Shown here piece by piece: positions 18,228-27,205 of a stretch of 59,228 nucleotides of DNA. The notes beneath the pieces were generated by a model. It was not told the DNA's origin, made no database searches, and worked only from the letters and a program-made list of their open reading frames with translations. The translations under genes were made by a program, and so were the position numbers. Where the stretch lies: assembly GCA_944390395.1 (NCBI GenBank), contig CALXPY010000003.1, positions 1 through 59,228 on the forward strand. The letters run 5' to 3'. This DNA comes from an uncultured Clostridia bacterium (GTDB taxonomy: Bacteria; Bacillota; Clostridia; TANB77; CAG-508). How positions within the stretch are numbered: the stretch's first letter is position 1; each line of letters starts with the position of its first letter.

Positions 18228-19319
18228 TTATACATTAAATCTAAATAAAACTATGTCTCCATCTTGCATAATATACTCTTTTCCTTCAGATCTTACAAGT
18301 CCTTTCTCTTTGCAAGCTAGCATAGATCCTTCTCTTATTAAATCATCATAAGATACAATTTCTGCTCTAATAAAACCTCTTTCTATATCACTATGTATTT
18401 TTCCTGCTGCTTTAGGTGCTTTTGTTCCTTTCTTTATTGTCCATGCTCTAACTTCTGGTTCTCCTGCTGTTAAAAATGACATTAATCCTAACAAATCATA
18501 ACTAGACTTTATAACTTTATCTAATCCAGATTCGTTAAGTCCTAAAGCTTCAAGCATTTCTTTTTTGTCATTTCCCTCCAGTGTCGCTAGTTCTTCCTCT
18601 ATTTTTACGCACAAAGGAACTACTTCTGCATTTTCACTTTTTGCATACTCTACAACTTGTTTTACATTTTCATCATTAAACGGATCTTCCAATTGATTTT
18701 CTGATACATTTGCTATGTATAAAATTGGTTTCATTGTTAATAAATATGTATCTTTTAAAATTTCTAGCTCTTCCTCTGTAAAAGATATTGTTCTGGCAGA
18801 TTTGCCGCTTTCTAAAGTAGTTTTGATTTTTTCTAATAAATCTAATTCTTCTTGATATTTTTTATCAGCTTTTAATTTCTTTTTAGCATTATCTATTTTT
18901 TTGTCAACAGCTTCTATATCTGCAAATATTAATTCTAGATTTATTGTTTCTATATCTCTTAATGGATTTATACTTCCATCTACGTGAACTATATTACTAT
19001 CTTCAAAGCATCTAACAACTTCTACTATACTATCCACTTCTCTAATATGAGATAAAAATTTATTTCCTAATCCTTCTCCTTTACTTGCTCCCTTTACTAA
19101 ACCAGCAATATCTACAAACTCTATAACTGCATGAGTTACCTTTTCTGGATTATACATTTCTGCTAATTTATCCAATCTTTCATCAGGTACTGGAACAACT
19201 CCCACATTTGGTTCAATAGTACAAAATGGATAGTTTGCACACTCTGCACCTGCTTTAGTTATAGCATTAAATAAAGTACTTTTTCCTACATTAGGTAACC
19301 CTACTATTCCCATTTTCAT
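18228..19319 (-). CDS. ychF: Redox-regulated P-loop ATPase YchF (Obg family)
   Basis: YchF is a ribosome-associated Obg-family NTPase that prefers ATP. The 363-aa protein has a G domain with Walker A GLPNVGKST (6-14), switch motif DIAGLVKGASKGEGLGN (about 70-86), and an altered G4 motif IANVSE in place of NKxD, the family hallmark that explains the ATP preference. A helical coiled-coil insert lies at about 125-165 and a C-terminal TGS domain at about 275-360. AGGAGG precedes the ATG. It stands alone between dnaE and a plus-strand gene. Confidence 0.96.
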   Translation of the reverse strand: MKMGIVGLPNVGKSTLFNAITKAGAECANYPFCTIEPNVGVVPVPDERLDKLAEMYNPEKVTHAVIEFVDIAGLVKGASKGEGLGNKFLSHIREVDSIVEVVRCFEDSNIVHVDGSINPLRDIETINLELIFADIEAVDKKIDNAKKKLKADKKYQEELDLLEKIKTTLESGKSARTISFTEEELEILKDTYLLTMKPILYIANVSENQLEDPFNDENVKQVVEYAKSENAEVVPLCVKIEEELATLEGNDKKEMLEALGLNESGLDKVIKSSYDLLGLMSFLTAGEPEVRAWTIKKGTKAPKAAGKIHSDIERGFIRAEIVSYDDLIREGSMLACKEKGLVRSEGKEYIMQDGDIVLFRFNV

Positions 19320-19468
19320 GTTTTATTCCTCCTACTATATTTCATTGTTGAATTCCGTTTTTACACTTTTTTATTATATCATTAAAGTTAAAATTTTACT
19401 ATATATTTGATAATATTTTGAAAAATTAATTTTTCTCCTAAGTATTTACATAAAATTGTACTAAGAGA

Positions 19469-19497
19469 TTTACATCATATATCTTCTATAGTATAAT
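19469..19497 (+). promoter_or_regulatory. Promoter of the GNAT gene
   Basis: A -35 TTTACA (19469-19474), a 17-nt spacer and a perfect -10 TATAAT (19492-19497) point to the plus-strand gene, with a leader of about 55 nt. Confidence 0.75.
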
Positions 19498-19558
19498 ATT
19501 AATTGTAACATAAATACATTGATTTATATCTTTACATTATGAAAGGATGTTTGATTTT

Positions 19559-20122
19559 ATGTATAATTGTAGAATCAATTGTGAGTTTATCTGTAATAAT
19601 ATTATACAATTGTTAAAAATACGGAAAAGAAAAAATGACATTAAAATTTTTACATTAAGTTCTCTTATTAAGAATCATCAAAATACGCTTTTCGTAAAAT
19701 TGGTACAAGATGCCTATTTTGTAACAGAATGTATCAGTAAAGACTATCCAAAATATTTTGAGTGGTATTGGACAAAAGGTATCCCTCGAATATTTAATGG
19801 TACAGGAGAAGCTATTATTTGTACAATCAACAATAAAATAGCTGGCGTTGCAATTTTAAAGAGAGATAAAACTGAAAGTAAAATTTGTACTTTTTTAGTG
19901 GTAGAAAAATATCGTGGTAAACATATAGCTACCAAAATATTAGAGCAAGCTTTTAAGTACCTTGGTACAACAACTCCTCTAATCACAATGTCAGAAAACA
20001 AAGCCCCGATGTTTAAACATATCATAAAAAAGTATAATTGGAAGTTAACAAAAATTAATTATAAGAAACTTTATAATATTAATTCTCGTGAATTAATATA
20101 TAATGGAAAACTTACTAAGTGA
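19559..20122 (+). CDS. GNAT family N-acetyltransferase
   Basis: This predicted acetyl-CoA-dependent acyltransferase has about 187 aa. The acetyl-CoA motif is seen as FLVVEKYRGKHIATKIL (about 113-129), with RGKHIA matching the Q/R-x-x-G-x-G/A loop; the preceding strand IAGVAILKRD and following helix fit the GNAT fold. The substrate is unknown. The ATG at 19559 is preferred because GAAAGGA ends 11 nt before it; the ATG at 19547 overlaps that site. It is monocistronic, with its own promoter and a terminator shared with the convergent ASCH gene. Confidence 0.8.
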   Translation: MYNCRINCEFICNNIIQLLKIRKRKNDIKIFTLSSLIKNHQNTLFVKLVQDAYFVTECISKDYPKYFEWYWTKGIPRIFNGTGEAIICTINNKIAGVAILKRDKTESKICTFLVVEKYRGKHIATKILEQAFKYLGTTTPLITMSENKAPMFKHIIKKYNWKLTKINYKKLYNINSRELIYNGKLTK

Positions 20123-20145
20123 TTCTCCTTATATTTGAATCAACC

Positions 20146-20188
20146 AAACACACTCTTAAGTTCAAATGAATTTTTGAGTGTGTTTTCA
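20146..20188. terminator. Bidirectional terminator between GNAT and ASCH genes
   Basis: A perfect 10-bp stem AAACACACTC (20146-20155) with GAGTGTGTTT (20176-20185) is flanked by T-rich tracts on both strands. It lies between two convergent stop codons. Confidence 0.85.
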
Positions 20189-20530
20189 TTAAATTTTTTC
20201 TATACGTATTCCAAGAACTCCATATTGTTTTTGTTTTTCTGTTGTATAAAATTCTTCTAATGATTCTAATAACTCTTGCTTTGTCATCGAATTATCCGCC
20301 AAAATTTCTATATTAAAATCATTAAATAATTCTTTGAAAGTATTATACTTTAGTAAATCTATAACTTTCACTTTCATCTCAATTTCTAATTCTGGTTCCT
20401 TTTGGAAAACTATAATATCTCCTATATTTATTTTTTGCCTTTTTTCATCAAAAAGTCGTAATTCAATTCTTTTTGTTCCCTTATCAATATAATCAAAATA
20501 TTTAGGTTGCAATTTTAATACATGTTCCAT
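20189..20530 (-). CDS. ASCH domain protein (PUA-like)
   Basis: This small 113-aa protein of the ASCH fold is thought to bind RNA or nucleotides. The N-terminal pattern LKLQPKYFDYIDKGTKRIELR followed by DEKRQKINIGDIIVF matches the family, with the conserved Lys/Glu/Arg and the GD turn. The whole protein is one domain, of usual length. The function in this organism is unknown. A long hairpin (20560-20601) lies in its leader, and it reads away from tRNA-Thr. The AAGGAG site is 12 nt before the ATG, a little far. Confidence 0.85.
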   Translation of the reverse strand: MEHVLKLQPKYFDYIDKGTKRIELRLFDEKRQKINIGDIIVFQKEPELEIEMKVKVIDLLKYNTFKELFNDFNIEILADNSMTKQELLESLEEFYTTEKQKQYGVLGIRIEKI

Positions 20531-20549
20531 TATATCTAAAACTCCTTTC

Positions 20550-20601
20550 TTAACAAAGCTTTTCTAGTATAGGGAAAAGTGATTTTTTCTATACTAGAAA
20601 A
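20550..20601 (-). repeat. Repeat element B, copy 1
   Basis: A perfect 13-bp stem (20560-20572 with 20589-20601, TTTTCTAGTATAG/CTATACTAGAAAA) is bordered on one side by TTAACAAAGC. The same border and a similar stem and loop occur at 41747 and 44721. Here it lies in the leader of the ASCH gene. Confidence 0.55.
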
Positions 20602-20625
20602 AGGAGAGTTACGTGTGAACTCTCC
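20598..20625 (-). terminator. Terminator downstream of tRNA-Thr
   Basis: An 8-bp stem GGAGAGTT (20603-20610) with AACTCTCC (20618-20625) is followed on the minus strand by TTTTT. It is placed to end a transcript that includes the tRNA. Confidence 0.75.
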
Positions 20626-20680
20626 AAAATAATTTAAATACTTATTAAACTCATATATTATAATTTAAATAAATAATTTT

Positions 20681-20756
20681 TGGAGCTTCCAGCCAGAATC
20701 GAACTGGCGACCCCAGCCTTACCATGGCTGTGCTCTACCTACTGAGCTATAGAAGC
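20681..20756 (-). tRNA. tRNA-Thr(GGT)
   Basis: The reverse complement starts GCTTCTATAGCTCAG and ends GGAAGCTCCA. The acceptor stem pairs over 7 positions (one G-T). The anticodon stem CAGCC/GGCTG holds the loop ATGGTAA, giving anticodon GGT (threonine). The T arm TTCGATTC is normal. CCA is encoded. Length 76. Confidence 0.97.
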
Positions 20757-20784
20757 ATATACTTACCAAAAATATATACATAAA

Positions 20785-21435
20785 TTATATTTCTGGCATT
20801 TCTTTTATTGCTTTTTTTCTAATTCTTTGAATAGCATTATCTATTGACTTTACAGGAGTATCTAATTCCTCTGCTATTTTATTATAACTTTCACCTTTAA
20901 TATATCTAAATAATACTTTCTTTTCAAAATCACTTAATGCATTTTCTATTGCATTTTCTATATGATTATAATATTCTTTCTTTGTTAGTGTCTCTAATGG
21001 ATCTTCAACAGTAGCATTATTATATATTTCCAAAAGAGTAGTGTCACTATCGCTTTGTTCACTATCATAAGCATTCATATTAAGCGATAAATATGAATTT
21101 AATGGTATATGCTTTTGTCTATTAGAAGTTTTTATAGCGGTAATTAATTGTCTTTCTATACAAATACTTGCAAAAGTTCTAAATGAATTTTGCATTCCTG
21201 GCTTATAGCTCTTTATAGCTTTAAATAAGCCAATTAATCCTTCTTGTATAATATCTTCTTTTTCTGCGCCTATTATATAATATTTATTAACTCTTAGATT
21301 TACTAAATCTTTATACTTATTAATTAAATAATCTAGAGCTTGTTTATTTCCTGTTTTTGCTATATCTATTACTTCTTCATCTGACATATTGTTATAATCT
21401 AAATCTGAATGAAAAAAAACATTATTATTGCTCAT
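20785..21435 (-). CDS. sigH: RNA polymerase sigma-H factor (Spo0H)
   Basis: SigH directs transition-state and early sporulation genes, including the spoIIA operon in this window. The 216-aa protein has sigma region 2 (about 40-110; IIQEGLIGLFKAIKSY is the core-binding 2.1-2.2 segment and FRTFASICIERQL the -10 recognition part) and region 4 (about 155-212; SYNKIAEELDTPVKSIDNAI is the helix-turn-helix). The length fits Spo0H. AGGAGGG lies 12 nt before the ATG. A sigmaA-type promoter lies directly upstream. A tRNA-Thr follows 28 nt after the stop. Confidence 0.93.
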   Translation of the reverse strand: MSNNNVFFHSDLDYNNMSDEEVIDIAKTGNKQALDYLINKYKDLVNLRVNKYYIIGAEKEDIIQEGLIGLFKAIKSYKPGMQNSFRTFASICIERQLITAIKTSNRQKHIPLNSYLSLNMNAYDSEQSDSDTTLLEIYNNATVEDPLETLTKKEYYNHIENAIENALSDFEKKVLFRYIKGESYNKIAEELDTPVKSIDNAIQRIRKKAIKEMPEI

Positions 21436-21472
21436 ACTTTGTATGTGCCCTCCTAAGATGTACTATGCTTGT

Positions 21473-21502
21473 ATTATATGTCACTCTAGGATTTAATGTC
21501 AA
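21473..21502 (-). promoter_or_regulatory. sigH promoter
   Basis: On the minus strand a consensus -35 TTGACA (21497-21502), an 18-nt spacer and a perfect -10 TATAAT (21473-21478), about 38 bases before the sigH start codon. Confidence 0.75.
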
Positions 21503-21573
21503 TAGAAAAGTCCAAAAATTTTCAAAATCTGAGCATTTTTGAAGTTGTTTTTCGTAAATTAAACTAATAAATA

Positions 21574-22155
21574 TTAATTAACCAAATTATTTATTACATT
21601 TTCTAAATTTTCTATAAAGTTTACTATTATATCTTCTCTACTAAAATCCTTTTTAAATTCTTCCTTTAATGATGTAGCTATATCTTTTATTTCTACATTA
21701 AACTCTACCTCATTTACATTGAATCCTACGCCTATTAAAATATAATTAACTTTTTGTTTTATCAAGCCTGTTTCTACTAAAAATCCAGCAATCTTTTTGT
21801 TATTAATAATTAAATCATTTGGCTTTTTTATGTTCAAATTTATATTATACAAATCTTGTATAGTTTTTTGCATAGCTCTTGCGACATCTATTGTTAAATT
21901 GTTAAGTTTATTTACATCTACATTTGGATATACAGTAATTGTCATAGTAATATTTTTCCCGATGTTTGAGTACCAATTTCTACCATTAGTTCCTATTCCT
22001 TTAGTTTGGTTATCAGTAATTACAATAGTTCCATTTTTCAAATTATTATTTACCATTTCTTTTGAATATTTTTGAGTAGAGTCAATTTCTTTAAAATATA
22101 TAATGTTTTTTCCTATATATTTAGTTCTAGCGTTTTTTATTTTTTCTAAATCCAT
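21574..22155 (-). CDS. birA: Biotin--[acetyl-CoA-carboxylase] ligase, short form
   Basis: It attaches biotin to the carrier domain of biotin-dependent enzymes. The 193-aa protein holds only the catalytic domain: substrate motif DSTQKYSKEM (about 25), biotin-adenylate loop TNGRNW (about 55-60, in place of GRNGRxW) and KKPNDLIINNKKIAG (about 110, in place of KWPND). There is neither an N-terminal helix-turn-helix, so no repressor role is expected, nor a C-terminal SH3-like domain, which makes it short for the family. It lies 46 nt after clpX, beyond a hairpin. Confidence 0.9.
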   Translation of the reverse strand: MDLEKIKNARTKYIGKNIIYFKEIDSTQKYSKEMVNNNLKNGTIVITDNQTKGIGTNGRNWYSNIGKNITMTITVYPNVDVNKLNNLTIDVARAMQKTIQDLYNINLNIKKPNDLIINNKKIAGFLVETGLIKQKVNYILIGVGFNVNEVEFNVEIKDIATSLKEEFKKDFSREDIIVNFIENLENVINNLVN

Positions 22156-22176
22156 ATCACATTCCTTACTACTTAT

Positions 22177-22201
22177 AAAACGGCAATAGAATTATTGCCG
22201 T
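22177..22201 (-). terminator. Terminator after clpX
   Basis: A 9-bp stem ACGGCAATA/TATTGCCGT (22180-22188 with 22193-22201) begins at the clpX stop codon; a short TTTT follows on the minus strand. The U-run is short, so read-through into birA is possible. Confidence 0.65.
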
Positions 22202-23512
22202 TTATGCAGTTCCTAATTTTTTATTTGTACTTGTTCTTTTAGTTTTAGCCTTTTTAGGCTGTTCTTCTCTGTTATTATTAATTATAATTTTTGGTGCCTC
22301 TTTGTTTGCTACAGTTTCCTTTGTAATAATGCATTTTTCTATTTTTGGATTTGATGGAACTTCAAACATAATGTCTCTCATAATTTCTTCAATTATAGAA
22401 CGTAATCCTCTAGCACCTGTTTTTCTTTCTATTGCTTTATCTACTATTAGTTCTAATGCTTCAGTTTCAAATTCCAATTCTACATTATCCAATTCAAATA
22501 ATTTTTTATATTGTTTTATAAGAGCATTTTTTGGCTTTGTAACTATGTCTATTAACATATTTCTATCTAGTTCTTGTAAAGTAGCTATTATAGGTAATCT
22601 TCCTACAAATTCAGGAATTAAACCAAATTTTAATAAATCTTGTGGTAACAATTGCTCAAATACTTTATATTTATCTATGTCATTGTTACTTTCTATTTTA
22701 GCACCAAATCCTATTGATTTCTTTCCAACTCTATCTTTTACAATTTTTTCTAAACCTTCAAAAGCTCCTCCACAAATAAATAAAATATTTTCTGTATTTA
22801 TTTGGATAAAATCTTGATGAGGATGTTTTCTTCCACCTTGTGGCGGAACTGAAGCTATAGTTCCTTCTACTATTTTTAATAAAGCTTGTTGTACTCCTTC
22901 TCCACTAACATCTCTGGTTATAGATGGATTTTCTGATTTTCTAGATATTTTATCTATTTCATCTATATAAATTATTCCTTTTTCAGCCTTTGATACATCA
23001 TAATCAGCTGCTTGAATTAATTTTAATAAAATATTTTCAACATCTTCGCCTACATATCCAGCCTCAGTTAGAGTAGTTGCATCAGCAATTGCAAATGGTA
23101 CTTTAAGAATTTTAGCTAGTGTTTGAGCTAGAAGGGTTTTTCCACATCCAGTAGGTCCTAACAATAAGACATTGCTTTTTTGTATTTCAATATCATCGTT
23201 GTCTTTTTTGCTGTTAATACGTTTATAATGATTATAAACTGCTACAGATAGTGTTTTTTTAGCTTCTTCTTGGCCTATTACATAAGAGTCTAAAATATCT
23301 TTTATTTCTGCTGGAGTAGGTAATTTTTCGTTTTCATTTATAGTATAACTTAATTCTGTATCTTCATATAGATCATCTTCTAAAATATTATTACATACTT
23401 TTATACATTCATCACAAATGTAAACTCCTGGTCCTGCAATTATTCTTTCTACTGCATCCTGTGATTTTCCGCAAAATGAACATTTAATGTTTTGACTTTT
23501 ATTATTTGCCAT
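22202..23512 (-). CDS. clpX: ATP-dependent Clp protease ATP-binding subunit ClpX
   Basis: ClpX is the AAA+ unfoldase that feeds substrates to ClpP. The 436-aa protein has an N-terminal zinc-binding domain (CSFCGKS and ICDECIKVC, about 12-40), Walker [13 protein letters not shown] (about 118-129), Walker [11 protein letters not shown], the pore loop GYVGEDVE, sensor residues and the IGF loop as SIGFGAK (about 275), which docks on ClpP. The C-terminal tail is Lys/Thr/Asn-rich. It lies 26 nt after clpP; order tig-clpP-clpX is typical. Confidence 0.97.
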   Translation of the reverse strand: MANNKSQNIKCSFCGKSQDAVERIIAGPGVYICDECIKVCNNILEDDLYEDTELSYTINENEKLPTPAEIKDILDSYVIGQEEAKKTLSVAVYNHYKRINSKKDNDDIEIQKSNVLLLGPTGCGKTLLAQTLAKILKVPFAIADATTLTEAGYVGEDVENILLKLIQAADYDVSKAEKGIIYIDEIDKISRKSENPSITRDVSGEGVQQALLKIVEGTIASVPPQGGRKHPHQDFIQINTENILFICGGAFEGLEKIVKDRVGKKSIGFGAKIESNNDIDKYKVFEQLLPQDLLKFGLIPEFVGRLPIIATLQELDRNMLIDIVTKPKNALIKQYKKLFELDNVELEFETEALELIVDKAIERKTGARGLRSIIEEIMRDIMFEVPSNPKIEKCIITKETVANKEAPKIIINNNREEQPKKAKTKRTSTNKKLGTA

Positions 23513-23538
23513 TTCGTAATTCTCCTTCTTTAATTTAT

Positions 23539-24144
23539 TTAAGCTCTTTTATCCATTATACCATCTATTAATCCATATTTTAATGCTTCTTCAGCTGTCA
23601 TGTAATTATCTCTTTCTGTATCTCTGTTAATTACATCGAGTGGTTGACCAGTTCTTTCACTTAAAAACTTATTCAATTTTTCTCTTGTCTTAACCATGTG
23701 ATCAGCATGTATTTTTATTTCTGTAGTTTGACCAGAAAGACCTCCTCCACCAATTAATGGTTGATGAATTAATATTTCTGCATTAGGTGTTGCAAATCTT
23801 TTACCTTTTTCACCTGCTGCTAAAAGCACAGCTCCCATACTTGCTGCCATTCCTATACATATTGTAGAAACAGGGCATTTAATATAATTCATTGTATCTA
23901 CAATTCCCATTCCATCTGTTATTGATCCTCCAGGACTATTTATGTATAAAGAAATTTCTTTATCTGGATCTTCTGACTCTAAGAATAATAATTGTGCTAT
24001 TACTAAACTAGCAGATGTTTGATTTACATCTTCTCCTAAAAATATAATTCTATCTTTTAATAATCTTGAAAAAATGTCATAAGATCTTTCTCCTTTTGCA
24101 GTTTGTTCAATTACATAAGGTACTAAACTATTAATTTCTTTCAT
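23539..24144 (-). CDS. clpP: ATP-dependent Clp protease proteolytic subunit ClpP
   Basis: ClpP is the serine peptidase that forms the tetradecameric chamber. It has 201 aa with the catalytic triad visible as Ser102 in GMAASMGAV, His127 in ILIHQPL and Asp175 in NRDTERD. The hydrophobic pockets that bind the ClpX IGF loops are in the usual place. A strong AAGGAGG site precedes the ATG. It is probably cotranscribed with clpX; the 106-nt gap to tig carries no clear terminator. Confidence 0.97.
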   Translation of the reverse strand: MKEINSLVPYVIEQTAKGERSYDIFSRLLKDRIIFLGEDVNQTSASLVIAQLLFLESEDPDKEISLYINSPGGSITDGMGIVDTMNYIKCPVSTICIGMAASMGAVLLAAGEKGKRFATPNAEILIHQPLIGGGGLSGQTTEIKIHADHMVKTREKLNKFLSERTGQPLDVINRDTERDNYMTAEEALKYGLIDGIMDKRA

Positions 24145-24250
24145 TAAAATTCCTCCTTAAAGATATATTATTATTTTATAAGTTAAAAAGTTAGTGGTAA
24201 AAACAATATTTTTTAAATACTCTATATTTTCCCCCTAACTTTTATTTATA

Positions 24251-25534
24251 TTATTTCATTTTTGCATTTTTTACTAAGAATTCTATAGCTTTTTCAACTT
24301 TCATATTGTCTCTAGTATATTTTTTTACATTTTCATTATTTAACAATTCTTCTTCTTTTTGTCCATAATTCTTAGCCATTTCTTTTAATCTGTCTTCTAA
24401 TTCTTTGTCATCAACATCAATATTTTCAGCTTTAACAACTGCTTCTAATACTAATCTATATTTTACATTTTTGCTTGCTTGATCTTCAAAATCTTTTCTT
24501 ATATCAGCTTCTTTTTTACCTGTTAAGTCAGTATATTGTTTTAATGTTAATCCTTGATACATCAATCTTTGTTCAATATCCTTCATCATGTTATCTACTT
24601 CTGTTTCAATCATTCCAGAAGGAATATCTACTTCTGCTTTTTCACTTACTGCTTCTATAGTAGCATCCTCTTTCTCTATTTTTTCTCTTTCTTTATTTTG
24701 ATTTTCAAGTTTTTCTTTTATACTATTTTTTAATTCTTCTAATGTATCAAATTCACTTACATCCTTGGCGAATTCATCATCTATTTTTGGTAATTCTTTC
24801 TTCTTTATTTCATTTACTTTTACTTTAAATACAACATCTTTACCTGCTAAATCTTTTGAAAAATATTCATCTGGGAATTTTAAGTTTAAGTCTTTTTCTT
24901 CATCAACTTTCATTCCTATAACTTGATCTTCAAAACCTGGTATAAATGTATTGCTTCCAATTGTTAATTCATGATTTTCTGCTTTTCCACCTTCAAATGG
25001 CTTACCATCTAAAAATCCTTCAAAATCAATTACAGCTATATCATCTTTTTGAACTGGTCTATCTTCTATTGTAACTAATCTTGCATTTTTCTCTGCCATT
25101 AGATTTAATTCTTGATCTATATCTTTGTCAGATACATTATACTCAATTTTCTTAATTTCTATACCTTTATATTTTCCTAATTTTACTTCTGGTTTTGTTT
25201 GTACTTTTGCAGTAAATATTAAGTTCTTTCCTTTTTCCATTTGTTTAATATCAATATCAGGTCTGCTAACAGCTTCTATATTATTTGATTTAATAGCCTC
25301 ATCATATATTTCTGGTACTAATTCATTAAATGCATCTTCATAAAAGATTTCTGCACCATAATATTGCTCTACAATACTCATTGGGGCTTTACCTTTTCTA
25401 AAACCTGGTATATTGAAATATTTAGCATTTTTTGTATATACTTTTTTCATTGCATCTTCAAATTTTTCTGCCTCTATTTCAAAATTCAATTTTACTTCAT
25501 TCTTGCTTTCTGTGTTTTCTACCTTAATATCCAT
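24251..25534 (-). CDS. tig: Trigger factor (ribosome-associated chaperone and prolyl isomerase)
   Basis: It binds nascent chains at the ribosome exit. The 427-aa protein has the N-terminal ribosome-binding domain with the signature FRKGKAPMSIVEQYYG (about 45-60), an FKBP-type isomerase domain (about 160-245; FEGFLDGKPFEGGKA) and a helical C-terminal chaperone domain (about 250-420). Length is normal. AAAGGA lies about 11 nt before the ATG. Its promoter is divergent from that of the plus-strand gene at 25823. Confidence 0.96.
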   Translation of the reverse strand: MDIKVENTESKNEVKLNFEIEAEKFEDAMKKVYTKNAKYFNIPGFRKGKAPMSIVEQYYGAEIFYEDAFNELVPEIYDEAIKSNNIEAVSRPDIDIKQMEKGKNLIFTAKVQTKPEVKLGKYKGIEIKKIEYNVSDKDIDQELNLMAEKNARLVTIEDRPVQKDDIAVIDFEGFLDGKPFEGGKAENHELTIGSNTFIPGFEDQVIGMKVDEEKDLNLKFPDEYFSKDLAGKDVVFKVKVNEIKKKELPKIDDEFAKDVSEFDTLEELKNSIKEKLENQNKEREKIEKEDATIEAVSEKAEVDIPSGMIETEVDNMMKDIEQRLMYQGLTLKQYTDLTGKKEADIRKDFEDQASKNVKYRLVLEAVVKAENIDVDDKELEDRLKEMAKNYGQKEEELLNNENVKKYTRDNMKVEKAIEFLVKNAKMK

Positions 25535-25571
25535 TTAAAATTCATTCCTTTCAAAAATAATTAGCTTTACC

Positions 25572-25599
25572 ATTATATCATATTTTACAAAAAATGCAA
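25572..25599 (-). promoter_or_regulatory. tig promoter
   Basis: On the minus strand a -35 TTGCAT (25594-25599), a 16-nt spacer and a perfect -10 TATAAT (25572-25577), about 35 bases before the tig start. Confidence 0.65.
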
Positions 25600-25617
25600 G
25601 TACAAAGTATTTTTATT

Positions 25618-25646
25618 TTGCATTATTCGTAATTTTATGTTATCAT
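25618..25646 (+). promoter_or_regulatory. Promoter of the gene at 25823
   Basis: A -35 TTGCAT (25618-25623), a 17-nt spacer and a -10 TATCAT (25641-25646). It predicts a start near 25653 and a leader of about 170 nt. Confidence 0.65.
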
Positions 25647-25652
25647 ATAGTT

Positions 25653-25822
25653 ATAGACTACTTATTTTTATTAGTCTTAAGATTGCATAAAGTTAAAGCT
25701 TATCTTTTCTTTGATTTTATGTAACTAATAAAATCCTCTTTTATTCTTAATGGGCAAGAGAATTAATCTGGTTTTTATTAATATTAATTTTTGACATTTT
25801 CATGTCAGAGTAGGAGGTTTTA
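25653..25822 (+). other. Long leader with several hairpins
   Basis: The predicted 170-nt leader can form GACTA/TAGTC (about 25659-25679), a GATTTTAT/ATAAAATC hairpin (about 25713-25735) followed by CTCTTTT, a TTAAT/ATTAA pair and a GACAT/ATGTC pair just before AGGAGG at 25812-25817. The second hairpin has the look of a weak terminator. I do not recognise a riboswitch class. Confidence 0.4.
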
Positions 25823-26260
25823 ATGGAAGAAGAAGATCTTAATTTAGTATTTTTGAATAAAATTGTAAAACTATGTAAAATGGGAATGACTTCAATCGAA
25901 TTTGTTGTAGAAAAAATGAAAAAAGGAACTCTAAAAGATATTTTAAATAATCAACACTCAAGATACCAAGTTTTTCTAGAAGATGCTTTAAATCTATTTA
26001 AAAAATACAATATTGAGCCAGAGAAATTTGAAATTGAAGAAAAAATGTTAATTTGGCCAGGTGTAAGATTTAATAATTTAACCAGTACAAATGATGATTA
26101 TATATCAGATTTAATACTCCAAGGGTACTATGTAGCTGCATCTGACATACATAAAAAGATGAGGCTAAATATGAATTTAAAGCCAGAAGTAAAAGAACTA
26201 TTAGATAATTTTTTAACATTTATAGATGTTAATATTAAAGAGTTAAGAGTTTTCTTATAG
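25823..26260 (+). CDS. Unknown helical protein (145 aa)
   Basis: I do not recognise the family with confidence. The 145-aa protein is soluble, has no signal peptide, and appears all-helical, with four amphipathic segments (about 5-32, 40-65, 88-112 and 118-143), which resembles ferritin-like or DUF2383-like four-helix bundles, but no metal-ligand pattern is evident. A conserved-looking turn with Trp-Pro-Gly lies near residue 74. AGGAGG sits 5 nt before the ATG. The gene has its own promoter and a long leader and ends at a bidirectional terminator before the convergent spoIIQ-like gene. Confidence 0.75.
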   Translation: MEEEDLNLVFLNKIVKLCKMGMTSIEFVVEKMKKGTLKDILNNQHSRYQVFLEDALNLFKKYNIEPEKFEIEEKMLIWPGVRFNNLTSTNDDYISDLILQGYYVAASDIHKKMRLNMNLKPEVKELLDNFLTFIDVNIKELRVFL

Positions 26261-26276
26261 TATAATTTTGAAAACT

Positions 26277-26306
26277 AAAGAAGCTGTCAGTTTTGATAGC
26301 TTCTTT
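26277..26306. terminator. Bidirectional terminator
   Basis: A 9-bp stem AAAGAAGCT (26277-26285) with AGCTTCTTT (26298-26306), extended inward by a partly paired loop, lies between convergent genes and is followed by a T-rich tract on the plus strand. Confidence 0.75.
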
Positions 26307-26324
26307 AATATATATTTTTAGTTC

Positions 26325-27134
26325 TTATTTAATATACAATGTTGGATCTAACTGTTCATTATCTTTAATTAATTCGAAATGAAGATGTGGTTCGTCAGCT
26401 ATTTCAAAAGTTGCAGTATTTCCAACTGTACCAATAGTTTGATTTTGTTTAACTTTCTCTCCTTCAACTACAAATTCTGTAGATAACAAATTAGAATATA
26501 CTGTTTCATATCCATTAACATGTTCTATTACTATAGTAAGTCCATATCTAGGATCATTTTTTATAGATTTAACAGTTCCTTCTGCTGCTGCTTTAACAAT
26601 AGAGGTTTTATCTGCTTTAATATCAATTCCATTATGTGTTGTCCAAACTTCTAAAGTATCTGAATAAACTAATTTACTTTTAGCAAATTCCTTGATTATA
26701 TCGCCTTGTACCGGCTTTATAAAAGTAGGATCCTTAACTTTTTCTTCTTCATTTTCCTTTTTTGTTTCATTACTTTTTCCTTCATTACTAGATGATGTGT
26801 TTTCTTCTTTATTTGTAACTGTACTTGTATTTATTGCTACTTTAGTAACATTTTCTTCTTCATTTGTTTCGTTATCTGCTTCATCATTTGTCTCTTCTTT
26901 TACTTCATTAACTGTCTTCCCATATTGTGTACTTGTTTCTTCTATTTCAGTATTTAATTCTAAATTTTCTGAATTAAATTCACTCAATTTTGTTGGCTCA
27001 TCAATACTATTTCCATAAACATAAAAGGTTATGATAAAAGCTAATATAGCTAATGCTAATACTCCTATTGCAATATAAGTTATTTTTTTTGAGTCTAAGC
27101 CATCATCTGGTATTCGTCTGCTATCTCTTCTCAT
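26325..27134 (-). CDS. spoIIQ: Membrane-anchored M23 peptidase, SpoIIQ-like
   Basis: SpoIIQ sits in the forespore membrane and joins the mother-cell SpoIIIAH in the engulfment channel. The 269-aa protein has a short cytosolic N-terminus, one membrane helix (about 19-41), an acidic Asn/Glu/Thr-rich linker (about 45-140) and a LytM domain (about 145-268). Zinc-ligand motifs THNGIDIKAD and PHLHFEL look complete, as in clostridial SpoIIQ and unlike the degenerate B. subtilis protein. The assignment rests on architecture plus position next to spoIID and the spoIIA operon. AAGGAGG precedes the ATG, and a forespore-type promoter is visible. Confidence 0.82.
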   Translation of the reverse strand: MRRDSRRIPDDGLDSKKITYIAIGVLALAILAFIITFYVYGNSIDEPTKLSEFNSENLELNTEIEETSTQYGKTVNEVKEETNDEADNETNEEENVTKVAINTSTVTNKEENTSSSNEGKSNETKKENEEEKVKDPTFIKPVQGDIIKEFAKSKLVYSDTLEVWTTHNGIDIKADKTSIVKAAAEGTVKSIKNDPRYGLTIVIEHVNGYETVYSNLLSTEFVVEGEKVKQNQTIGTVGNTATFEIADEPHLHFELIKDNEQLDPTLYIK

Positions 27135-27167
27135 AAATAAAATTCCTCCTTAATTTTTCTTTAGTAT

Positions 27168-27197
27168 AAGTATTTACATTTTTGAGAAATTTATACA
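27168..27197 (-). promoter_or_regulatory. Candidate forespore (sigmaF/sigmaG) promoter of spoIIQ-like gene
   Basis: On the minus strand a TGTATA (27192-27197), a 17-nt spacer and AATACTT (27168-27174) approach the sigmaG consensus TGAATA/CATACTA. A TATACTA lies at 27162-27168. The upstream 16 bases match those before gpr (41721-41740). Confidence 0.45.
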
Positions 27198-27205
27198 AAA
27201 ATTTT

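Noticed and set aside
22302..22817. A 171-aa plus-strand open frame
   Set aside because: Antisense shadow of clpX, rich in Ser and Phe as expected from the complement of Lys/Glu codons.
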